Of a stretch of DNA of 57,491 nt, positions 26,067-33,924 are shown piece after piece (position 1 is the stretch's first letter; every line of letters starts with the position of its first letter). The stretch is from an uncultured Alphaproteobacteria bacterium (GTDB lineage: Bacteria > Pseudomonadota > Alphaproteobacteria > RF32 > CAG-239): the NCBI GenBank assembly GCA_944390375.1, contig CALXPZ010000049.1, positions 1-57,491 on the forward strand, in the 5' to 3' direction. The position numbers were made by a program, and so were the translations under genes. The notes under the pieces are model-generated. The model did no database searches. It saw only the letters and a program-made list of their open reading frames with translations, and was not told where the DNA came from.

Positions 26067-28184
26067 ATGGTTACGACGACAACAAACAACATTGACAATC
26101 ACCCTTTCATTCCCCTTGATTTTCAGGTTTATGAAGGAAAACGTCCTTATACCGTCGAAGAGGTCAGAAACGTACTGATGAGTCGTGTTGCCCGGCTGAC
26201 GGAAACAACCGACGATATTGCCGACGACCGCGGAGCGCGGGAAGCGTTTTTGCGCAAACGCAAAGAAGAAATGGCCTATAAAAACGCCATGCACGACGTG
26301 GAACTGTTTGATAAAAATCCGGAACTTTACACAAATCTTTTTGCCTTAAAAGAAACGACAAACGGTGATACTTACACCGAAAATGAGCGCACCGCCGACA
26401 AAGCTCACGCCAAAATCTGTGAGGACCAGAACGGCAATCTGTTTCTGGCGGTGGAAGTTTTCAAACCGGCCGATGTTTCGTTTCAGGTTCATGACGGAAA
26501 GATCAGCTTTGACCCGACCGGTATGTCTCCCGATCAGTTAAAAGAAATTATCTCCTGGCTGGATCGCCGCGGACTGGCTTCGTTTGTCAATATGGACGAG
26601 CTGAAACTGGAAAATGCCGATCCCAAAACGGAAGAAATGTTTGCCCGAGTTAAGGACGAAATTAAAGAAGGAACCGTCAACGGCGAGGAAGATTATGTTC
26701 GCTCCGTCAGCGCCGACCGGGTTCTGTCGGTTGAAGAAGAAAAGGAACAAACAGTGGCAGAACCTGCCCCCGTTGCTGTGCCGAATACCGAAAACCTGCC
26801 GGCAGAACGGGAAGGAGAACAACTCCAAAGTCCCGGCGAACCGGAAACGGAACTCCCCATAGAATCCTCCACTCTGCCGATACAGGAAACAAAACGCGAA
26901 AAGGCTCCCGATGACGCCAAAGACAAAGCGATTGCCTCAATCACCAAATGGATGGACAAGAACAAGCGCCGCGGACTGAGTTATTTTGTTACGCACAAAG
27001 GCGGTTATACCATATTTACCGCGTTTGGTACGGAAAACCCGGACAATATGGATTTGGACGGTGTTATTGATCCCAAAACAAAAGACGTTAAAGTGCGAAA
27101 CGAAGGAAAACTTTATGTCCGGATGGATGAAAAAGGACGGCTGGAAGTTTCTTTTGCAATGCCGGGCGGAAAACCTTTAAGCGACAACTATGCCGACCGG
27201 ATTATGGATGCCTATAAAGACGCCGGTATTACCCGAGTAAAATTCGAATCACTGTCCGATGCCAATGAGGGGGTCATTCGTTCTGCCTGCGGGCGGGCGT
27301 TGATGATCCCGGTCGGGCTTGGTCTGTCGCAGGTGAAATTTGACAAGATGATTGACGCGGCCGAGGGACGGCACGGTAAAAACAACCCGAAAGTTTTGAA
27401 ATACAAAAGGGATCTGGCTTTGGAGCTGGCCCGCCAACTGGCAGAAAAAGGTATTGACTGGCAGGATCCAAAAAATAAAAACAATGTGGACTGCCGCTGT
27501 ATCCGCGGGGCAATCGGCGGTTATAACCTGGCTCCGTTCCGTGACTGGTGGGAAGATTTCGGCCTGCGCGGCGCTTACGAAAACATTGTCAAAAGCGGCA
27601 GCAACACCAATGCCGCCGCGACCATCGGTGCCGCCGAAGCCGTCAGCAAACTGTATACGGCTTTTAATGAAGGACTTAACAGCGCGGACAACCTCAACCT
27701 GCCCCAGCAGGAAAGAGGAACCGTCGGCTACCTGCTGTCGCCCCGCTGCGCAATTCTGAATGACGAAGAAAAACAGCAGTTCAAACAATATCTGAACGGA
27801 AACGAAAATATCCCGATGCGCGATATGCCGCCGGAAGCCGCCATAAAATTGTTTTCCATCATGCAGAAGACGGAAGAAAAACTCGCCAAGAAAAAGATTG
27901 AAGACGAATATGAGCGCCTTGTTCATGACGAGTTTTACAGAGGAAACGCCGAACGCGACGCGGTTGCTCCCTTCCTGACCGATGCGGCAACCAGCATAAA
28001 CAACGTGGCTGAGGATATTAAAGACACCGGGTTGCCGCCCATATTCATCTGCCGGGTCGGCAATCCGAAATACGATTTCTCCGACGTAAAACGCCGGCAG
28101 AACGAGCAGTCACGGCAAAACTCACCCCGGGCAGGGCAGCCGTATAACCACGCCTACCGGAACAGGGGCAATTCGTATGACTAA
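26067..28184 (+). CDS. Large acidic protein of unknown family
   Basis: The 705-residue protein has no signal peptide or membrane segment and is probably cytoplasmic. The ATG at 26067 follows GGGAGG at 5 bases. Residues about 1-215 hold mixed strands and helices, with GMSPDQLKEIISWLDRRGL. Residues about 220-290 are a Pro/Glu-rich spacer. A second half resembles the first in outline (YVRMDEKGRLEVSFAMPGG, ADRIMDAYKDAGITRVKFE), so an internal duplication is possible. The last 250 residues are helical and end in a Gln/Arg/Asn-rich tail. I recognise no known domain. It may be lineage specific. Confidence 0.7.
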   Translation: MVTTTTNNIDNHPFIPLDFQVYEGKRPYTVEEVRNVLMSRVARLTETTDDIADDRGAREAFLRKRKEEMAYKNAMHDVELFDKNPELYTNLFALKETTNGDTYTENERTADKAHAKICEDQNGNLFLAVEVFKPADVSFQVHDGKISFDPTGMSPDQLKEIISWLDRRGLASFVNMDELKLENADPKTEEMFARVKDEIKEGTVNGEEDYVRSVSADRVLSVEEEKEQTVAEPAPVAVPNTENLPAEREGEQLQSPGEPETELPIESSTLPIQETKREKAPDDAKDKAIASITKWMDKNKRRGLSYFVTHKGGYTIFTAFGTENPDNMDLDGVIDPKTKDVKVRNEGKLYVRMDEKGRLEVSFAMPGGKPLSDNYADRIMDAYKDAGITRVKFESLSDANEGVIRSACGRALMIPVGLGLSQVKFDKMIDAAEGRHGKNNPKVLKYKRDLALELARQLAEKGIDWQDPKNKNNVDCRCIRGAIGGYNLAPFRDWWEDFGLRGAYENIVKSGSNTNAAATIGAAEAVSKLYTAFNEGLNSADNLNLPQQERGTVGYLLSPRCAILNDEEKQQFKQYLNGNENIPMRDMPPEAAIKLFSIMQKTEEKLAKKKIEDEYERLVHDEFYRGNAERDAVAPFLTDAATSINNVAEDIKDTGLPPIFICRVGNPKYDFSDVKRRQNEQSRQNSPRAGQPYNHAYRNRGNSYD

Positions 28185-28195
28185 ATCTTAAAATT

Positions 28196-28222
28196 AAAAG
28201 CCGGTTTAATCCCCGGCTTTTT
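28196..28222. terminator. Terminator between the 705-residue protein gene and the MORN-like gene
   Basis: AAAAGCCGG at 28196-28204 pairs with CCGGCTTTT at 28213-28221. It is usable on both strands and lies between convergent genes. Confidence 0.88.
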
Positions 28223-28892
28223 CTTTGTTTTCACCATTTTTTCCGGTCAGGGAATCCGGCAGAAAATAATCCGGATCATATTGTTTGACCGAATCAAAAT
28301 GTCCGTCTTTCAAAACGGCCTCCACGATTATTCTGCCGTTGTTATCATACATGGCATAATAGCCGTCGGGAACACCGCGGCGGTAATTCATATGTATATA
28401 TATCCGTCCGTTCGGATAATACTGGCGGGAAACACCGTCCAGCATACCTCGTGCATAGGTCTGTTCCAGCCGGATCCGGCCGCGGTCGTCATACTGCCTG
28501 CGTATTCCGTCTCTTTTGCCCGATCGATAATGATCTTCTTCTGTCAAAACCCCATTCTCGTCAAAAACCAGAAAGGCGCCGTCCAATTCTCCCTGTCGCC
28601 AATGACCAACTTGTCTGACCCGGTTGTTTTCATATAAGATATGCAACCCGTCGGCAATTCCTTCCCGATAGCGGCCGACACCGGCATAGCCGTTCTCTTC
28701 TTCCCGTACGCGCCCGCTATACGGACGGCCGTTTTCATCGACCAGAACATCGCCTCGAAAAGAAAGAACAGCAATATCTGTCGCCGGCAAAAGACGGTAC
28801 AACCGATAGCGACCGGCATATAAAACCAGCAAAACCGCAGCCAGGATTGCAACAGCCAGAATAACAATGTGTTTTCGCGATATTTTTTTCAT
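28206..28892 (-). CDS. MORN-like repeat protein with membrane anchor (YwqK-like)
   Basis: The 228-residue protein has one N-terminal membrane helix (HIVILAVAILAAVLLVLYAG) and then about six 20-23-residue repeats of the MORN/YwqK type. Examples are RYREGIADGLHILYENNRV, HYRSGKRDGIRRQYDDRGR and NYRRGVPDGYYAMYDNNGR. Such repeats form an extended beta sheet. The domain should be periplasmic. I chose the ATG at 28892 because an earlier possible start lies within the valS terminator. YwqK-type proteins are sometimes called antitoxins, but no toxin gene is adjacent. The function is unknown. Confidence 0.8.
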   Translation of the reverse strand: MKKISRKHIVILAVAILAAVLLVLYAGRYRLYRLLPATDIAVLSFRGDVLVDENGRPYSGRVREEENGYAGVGRYREGIADGLHILYENNRVRQVGHWRQGELDGAFLVFDENGVLTEEDHYRSGKRDGIRRQYDDRGRIRLEQTYARGMLDGVSRQYYPNGRIYIHMNYRRGVPDGYYAMYDNNGRIIVEAVLKDGHFDSVKQYDPDYFLPDSLTGKNGENKEKAGD

Positions 28893-28907
28893 ACTTTTAA
28901 TCTTAAA

Positions 28908-28945
28908 TAAAAAACGCCCCCGCCTTTTAATCAAAAAGCAGGGGC
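28908..28945 (-). terminator. Terminator after valS
   Basis: On the minus strand GCCCCTGCTTTTT pairs with AAAAGGCGGGGGC and is followed by GTTTTTTATTT. It lies 16 bases after the valS stop. Confidence 0.85.
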
Positions 28946-28960
28946 TGAGTATTTTTGTTT

Positions 28961-31597
28961 TTACAAACCAACAATACGCGCCAGTGCTTCTTCTACCTTG
29001 GCTTTGTTGGCCAGGGCTTCCGCCTGCCGGCGTTTTTCTTCTTCGACCACCGCTTTCGGCGCGCGTTCGACAAAGCTCGGGTTTGACAATTTGCGTTCGT
29101 AACCGGCCAGGTTCTGTTCCAGTCCGGCCAGTTCTTTCTGCAAACGTTCGCGCTCGGCGGCAAAATCGACTACGCCTTTGAGCGGAATCAGGAGAGCGGC
29201 CTCGCGGAATACGCTCTGAACCATATCGGGTGTGGTTTCGCCGTCATAGGCGGCGATATCTTCCAGCCGCGCCAGCGAGCAGACAATATTTTTGAAATTT
29301 CTGACATCACTCATGGTTTCCGCCTGAGCCCCTTTCAGCAAAACGGTCAGTTTTGCGGAGGCCGGCAAGTTCATTTCCGCACGGAGAGAGCGAATCGAAC
29401 TGATCAGATCAATAACGCGGTCAATTCCGCCGGCAGCAGCTTTGTCGCAGCTCTCGTTTTGCGGCCAGGAAGCGTTGATCAGGCGCTCGGCGTGAGTACC
29501 GGTATTGTTCCACAGTTCGCTGGTGATAAACGGCATAAACGGATGCAGAATAATCAGAATCCGGTTTAAAACCCAGGCAAAGGTCGCGCGAGTTTCCGCT
29601 TTTTCCGCCTCGTTATCGCCGTACAAAACGGGCTTGATCATTTCGATATACCAGTCGCAGAAAGTTCCCCAGACAAACTGGTAAACGGTATTGGCGGAAT
29701 CGGAGAAACGGAAGTTGTTCAAATTTTCGGTCAGTTCAGCCGTTGCCGCCTTAACTTTGGCAACAATCCAGCGGTTGACCGGGTGCTTGACGGCGGTTTC
29801 GTCAAAATCCGCCGGCAGCGAACATTCGTTCATCTCGCCGAAACGGGCGGAATTCCACAGTTTGGTGGCAAAGTTGCGGTAGCCCTGGATTCTGGCTTCG
29901 GAAACATTGATGTCGCGGCCCTGGGTTTCCATCGCCGCCATAAAGAAACGCAAAGCATCGGCGCCGTATTTTTCGATGATTTCCATGGGATCAACTGTGT
30001 TGCCTTTGGATTTGGACATTTTGCGCCCCTGCTCGTCGCGAACCAGACCATGGATATAGGCTTTTCTGAACGGCACTTTTTTCATGACATACATACTCAT
30101 CATCATCATACGGGCAACCCAGAAGAAAATGATGTCAAAACCGGTAACCAGAACCGAGGTCGGATAAAAGGTATCCAGATATTCGCTCTTATCCGGCCAG
30201 CCCAAAGTCGAAAACGCCCACAAGCCGGAAGAAAACCAGGTGTCGAGCACGTCGGTTTCGCGCGTCAGCTCAACCCGCGATCCATAATGTTTGTCGGCTG
30301 CCGCCTGCGCTTCTTCCTCGTTTTCTTCGCAGAAGATTTCGCCGTCGGGACCGTACCAGATCGGCATCTGGTGCCCCCACCACAACTGGCGGGAAATGCA
30401 CCACGGCTGAATGTTGCGCATCCACTCGAAATAGGTCTTTTCATAAGACTTCGGCACAAACTGCATTTCCCCGTCTTCAACCGCACGAATCGCCTCTTTG
30501 GCCAGCGTCGGCGCGTCAACAAACCACTGATCGGTCAGCATCGGTTCAATCACAACATTGGAGCGATCGCCGTAAGGAATGACCATCGGATGATCTTCAA
30601 TCTTTTCCATAAAGCCCAGTTCTTCCAGTTTGGCAATGGTTGCCTTGCGGGCGCTCTGGGTATCCATGCCGGCAAACGGCGTGTTCTCGTTCAAGGTGGC
30701 ATCCGGGTTTAAGATATTGATCAGCGGCAGATTGTGCCGTTTGCCGACCTCAAAGTCGTTGAAGTCGTGCGCCGGTGTAATTTTAACCGCACCGGTTCCT
30801 TTTTCGGGGTCGGCGTGATCATCGGCGATAATCGGAATCGCCCGGTTGATGATCGGGATAATGCATTCTTTGCCGATCAGATGTTTTAATTTTTCGTTGT
30901 CTTTGGAAACGGCAACCGCGGTATCGCCGAACATGGTTTCCGGCCGGGTGGTGGCAATGTGGATAAAGGCCCCCTCTTCCCCTTTGATCGGGTATTTGTA
31001 ATAGTACATTTTGCCGACGGTTTCTTTCTGTACAACTTCCAGATCGGAAACGGCAGTCATAAATTTTGCATCCCAGTTGACCAGTTTTTTGGCTTTATAG
31101 ATCAGGCCGTCTTTATACAGGCGGACAAAGATTTTGCGTACCGCACGCGACAACCCCTCGTCCATGGTAAAGCGCGCCCGTGACCAGTCGCAGGAAGCGC
31201 CCAGGCGCCGCAGCTGCTTGCAGATAGTACCGCCGGACTTTTCTTTCCACTGCCAGACGGTTTCGATAAATTTTTCGCGGCCGAGATCGTGGCGGGTAAT
31301 GCCTTCTGCGGCAAGGTTGCGCTCAACCACCATCTGCGTGGCGATACCGGCATGATCCATACCGGGCTGCCACAAAACGTTTTTGCCGAGCATACGGTTG
31401 TAACGGATTAAAATATCCTGCAAGGTATCGTCCAGCGCGTGTCCCATGTGCAAAACACCGGTAACGTTCGGCGGCGGAATGACGACGGCATAGGCTTCCT
31501 TGTTTTTATTCATATTCGGTTTGAAATCTCCGGCAGCTTCCCACTCGGCATAAATTTTTTCTTCAAAATTTTTCGGGTTGTAAGTTTTGTCTAACAT
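28961..31597 (-). CDS. valS: Valine--tRNA ligase
   Basis: ValRS charges tRNA-Val and edits mischarged threonine. The 878-residue class I enzyme has the HIGH-type motif PPPNVTGVLHMGHAL, the editing domain with IATTRPETMFGDTAVAV, the KMSKS loop in GRKMSKSKGNTVDP and a C-terminal coiled coil (ERERLQKELAGLEQNLAGYE). I chose the ATG at 31597, with GGA 8-10 bases upstream, rather than a TTG 12 bases earlier. It lies downstream of a popZ-like gene, the usual alphaproteobacterial order. A terminator-like hairpin separates the two. Confidence 0.97.
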   Translation of the reverse strand: MLDKTYNPKNFEEKIYAEWEAAGDFKPNMNKNKEAYAVVIPPPNVTGVLHMGHALDDTLQDILIRYNRMLGKNVLWQPGMDHAGIATQMVVERNLAAEGITRHDLGREKFIETVWQWKEKSGGTICKQLRRLGASCDWSRARFTMDEGLSRAVRKIFVRLYKDGLIYKAKKLVNWDAKFMTAVSDLEVVQKETVGKMYYYKYPIKGEEGAFIHIATTRPETMFGDTAVAVSKDNEKLKHLIGKECIIPIINRAIPIIADDHADPEKGTGAVKITPAHDFNDFEVGKRHNLPLINILNPDATLNENTPFAGMDTQSARKATIAKLEELGFMEKIEDHPMVIPYGDRSNVVIEPMLTDQWFVDAPTLAKEAIRAVEDGEMQFVPKSYEKTYFEWMRNIQPWCISRQLWWGHQMPIWYGPDGEIFCEENEEEAQAAADKHYGSRVELTRETDVLDTWFSSGLWAFSTLGWPDKSEYLDTFYPTSVLVTGFDIIFFWVARMMMMSMYVMKKVPFRKAYIHGLVRDEQGRKMSKSKGNTVDPMEIIEKYGADALRFFMAAMETQGRDINVSEARIQGYRNFATKLWNSARFGEMNECSLPADFDETAVKHPVNRWIVAKVKAATAELTENLNNFRFSDSANTVYQFVWGTFCDWYIEMIKPVLYGDNEAEKAETRATFAWVLNRILIILHPFMPFITSELWNNTGTHAERLINASWPQNESCDKAAAGGIDRVIDLISSIRSLRAEMNLPASAKLTVLLKGAQAETMSDVRNFKNIVCSLARLEDIAAYDGETTPDMVQSVFREAALLIPLKGVVDFAAERERLQKELAGLEQNLAGYERKLSNPSFVERAPKAVVEEEKRRQAEALANKAKVEEALARIVGL

Positions 31598-31629
31598 ATC
31601 ATTTTCCAATTTTAACAGATTTTATCAAT

Positions 31630-31667
31630 AAAAACAAAACGCCCGCAAAGTGTTACCGCTTTGGGGC
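31630..31667 (-). terminator. Terminator or attenuator between popZ-like gene and valS
   Basis: On the minus strand GCCC-CAAAG pairs with CTTTG-C-GGGC with one bulge and an 8-base loop, followed by TTTTGTTTTTATT. It lies 39 bases after the popZ-like stop and 33 bases before valS. Confidence 0.75.
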
Positions 31668-31705
31668 AGAAAGCAGGGAGGCCGGCGCCGGCGGAAATAT
31701 ACCGC

Positions 31706-32344
31706 CTAGCGTCTGCCGGCCTTTACCATCACTCGTTCAACTTCTTCCGCAATCAACTTCGGCAGATAATGAGAAAGCCATTCTTCCAGGACAGGAACGA
31801 CGGTTTCGCGGACAACGTTTTGCAGCATGCGGTTATCAATCTTTTCGGCAACCGCCTGCCCGACGATTTGCCGCAGCAGGGCATCGGCATCAAAGGCCGG
31901 CTGTTCCGCACGGCGGCGAGAATCATTTTGTTCAAACAGTCGGGTAAAGCTGTTGATAATTTCCTCAGAAACATCTGCGGCCGGTTGAATATCCGTTTCT
32001 TTTTGCCGTGCATCTGCCGATACCTTGCCGGCATGAAAAGCCGCCGGCTCTTCCGCAACGGCATTCTCTCTTAAAGCACCGGGAACCGGTGTATAAAGGA
32101 AATCTGCCCGCGGAGCCGGCGTATTTTCTTTTTCGGCAACCGATGTTTCCACGGCAGCAGGACGGATGCTTTCAAAAAGCGGCTTTTCGACGCGATCGGT
32201 CGTTACCGGCGACATTTCAAAGACATCATCTTCTTCTTTTTCCCGGCGTTTATCCTTTTCTCCCCCGCTTTCTTCCAAAAGCCGACGGATGGAAGTCAGA
32301 ATTTCCGCCATTGAAAGTTCTTTATTTTCCTGTTCTGCTGCCAT
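31706..32344 (-). CDS. popZ: PopZ-like polar organizing protein (DUF2497)
   Basis: PopZ forms polymeric polar microdomains that anchor the chromosome and cell-cycle proteins in alphaproteobacteria. The 212-residue protein has the N-terminal helix MAEILTSIRRLLEES, a central acidic, Pro-rich disordered region of about 100 residues and a C-terminal DUF2497 region with LLRQIVGQAVAEKID and VVPVLEEWLSHYLPKLIAEE. This matches the three-part PopZ layout. I chose the ATG at 32344 because GGGA lies 7 bases upstream. It begins 14 bases after tolC. Confidence 0.85.
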   Translation of the reverse strand: MAAEQENKELSMAEILTSIRRLLEESGGEKDKRREKEEDDVFEMSPVTTDRVEKPLFESIRPAAVETSVAEKENTPAPRADFLYTPVPGALRENAVAEEPAAFHAGKVSADARQKETDIQPAADVSEEIINSFTRLFEQNDSRRRAEQPAFDADALLRQIVGQAVAEKIDNRMLQNVVRETVVPVLEEWLSHYLPKLIAEEVERVMVKAGRR

Positions 32345-32358
32345 TTCATTTTCCCGTA

Positions 32359-33723
32359 TCAATCATCCGTTGACAAAGAAAGCCACTTACCGCGGGTTTC
32401 TTTGTAATATTTCTTCGGATGGTACAATTCAACATTGAGTTTCAGATCTTCGGCCGTTAATCTGCCCATGGCCTGCATAACCTGCATGGCCGACAGATAA
32501 TACTGACGGCGGACGGTAACGACCTCTACCTTGGAATCGAGCAAAGTCTGAAAAGCATTCAGCACATCAAGAATCGTCCGGTTGCCGAGAGCCTCTTCCT
32601 TGCGGACGCCGTCAAGGGCGATTTCGTTTGCTTTTACCTGATCCTGCAAAGCTTTGATCATGGCATCGTTGGCAACCATCGACTCCCAATAACTGGTGAT
32701 ATCGGAAACCGCTGCCCGTTCGGCGCTCAAAAGCTGTTCGTGCGCCTGCCATTTATTGTATTTGCTCTGGCGGATTTTGGCTCTGTCTTCGCCGGCGTCA
32801 TAAAGGGGAATCGTCATGTTGACGCCAAATTCGACGCTGTTGATGGTGCTGTCGTCCAAACCGCTGTAACGGGGATCATTTTTCGTCTGTGCTGCACTGG
32901 CGGAAGCAGAAACCTGCGGCATCAGGGCGCCGTAATTGGCCTTTACCGTATATTCGCTCGCTTCCAGAGCCTTTTTGGCGGCCAGAATCTGATAGTTGTT
33001 ATTCATCGTATATTCCAGCGCCCGCTCGAAAGTGGCCGGCAGAAATTCGTGAATATTATCCGGTTCGCTCAAATTTTCCGGCTTTTTGCCGATAACCTGC
33101 TGATAAACGGCGCGGGCAACCTGCAGATTGCCTTCCGCGCTGATGCGGTTGGCGGTTGCCTGCGACAGACTGGCTTTGGCCTGCGCAACGTCGGTGCGGG
33201 TCAGCTCGCCGACATTAAAACGCTCAATCGTTTCGTCCAACTGTTTTTGCAACAGTTTTTCATTGCTTTTCTGAAGATCGACGATGGCCGCATCGCGAAC
33301 AACGTTCAAATAAGCTTCGGACGCGCTTAAAAAAACCGACTGTTCATAATTTGACAAATTATACTGTTCGGCACGAGCCGTGCTGTCGGCGGCTTTGACC
33401 GAATGATAGGTGGACAAACCGCTGAACAACGGCTGGGTGATTTCTGCGCCGATAGATGACGTTTCTTTGCTGCCGCGGTCGGTGTTGTCAAGATCGTCAT
33501 TGATGTTGGAACCGCCATAGCTGCCGGTCAAATCAATGGACGGGCGATACCCGGAACGGGCAATAGCCACATTTTCGTCAACAGAACGCAAATATGCACG
33601 CTGAGCCTGCAAATCGGGGTTACTTTTGTATGCTTCTCCCAGCGCCTCAAAAATCGTTTCCGCCCGAACCGGGGAACACAGGAGAACGCTGCCCATCAAA
33701 ACTGATGCAAAATATTTATTCAT
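32359..33723 (-). CDS. tolC: TolC-family outer membrane channel
   Basis: TolC trimers form the outer-membrane duct for type I secretion and efflux. The 454-residue protein has a signal peptide (cleavage after SPVRA) and two OEP repeats rich in coiled coil. The first has the typical RSGYRPSIDLTGSYGG and the second has VKANYGALMPQVSASASAAQ. YDAGEDRAKIRQSKYN and GNRTILDVLNAFQTLLDSKV near the end are family signatures. It is the first gene of tolC-popZ. Its inner-membrane partner is not in the window. Confidence 0.95.
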   Translation of the reverse strand: MNKYFASVLMGSVLLCSPVRAETIFEALGEAYKSNPDLQAQRAYLRSVDENVAIARSGYRPSIDLTGSYGGSNINDDLDNTDRGSKETSSIGAEITQPLFSGLSTYHSVKAADSTARAEQYNLSNYEQSVFLSASEAYLNVVRDAAIVDLQKSNEKLLQKQLDETIERFNVGELTRTDVAQAKASLSQATANRISAEGNLQVARAVYQQVIGKKPENLSEPDNIHEFLPATFERALEYTMNNNYQILAAKKALEASEYTVKANYGALMPQVSASASAAQTKNDPRYSGLDDSTINSVEFGVNMTIPLYDAGEDRAKIRQSKYNKWQAHEQLLSAERAAVSDITSYWESMVANDAMIKALQDQVKANEIALDGVRKEEALGNRTILDVLNAFQTLLDSKVEVVTVRRQYYLSAMQVMQAMGRLTAEDLKLNVELYHPKKYYKETRGKWLSLSTDD

Positions 33724-33924
33724 TACTCACCTCTTTTAACTTTAGCTGTGGTGATTATATTCGATTTTTTGATGATTGCAATAAAATATTGTCCAGAAAA
33801 AACAAACAAGAAGATAAAAAGTAACGGCAATTTACCGGAATATACCCGCGGTTTGTTAACGATATTTCAAACAATTACCGATTATGCTGTCGACAAAACC
33901 AATATTATCGAAACAGGAGAAGCA

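Noticed and set aside
28206..28892. Calling the MORN-like protein an antitoxin
   Set aside because: YwqK-type repeats are sometimes labelled antitoxin, but no toxin-like gene adjoins it and the membrane anchor points to an envelope role.
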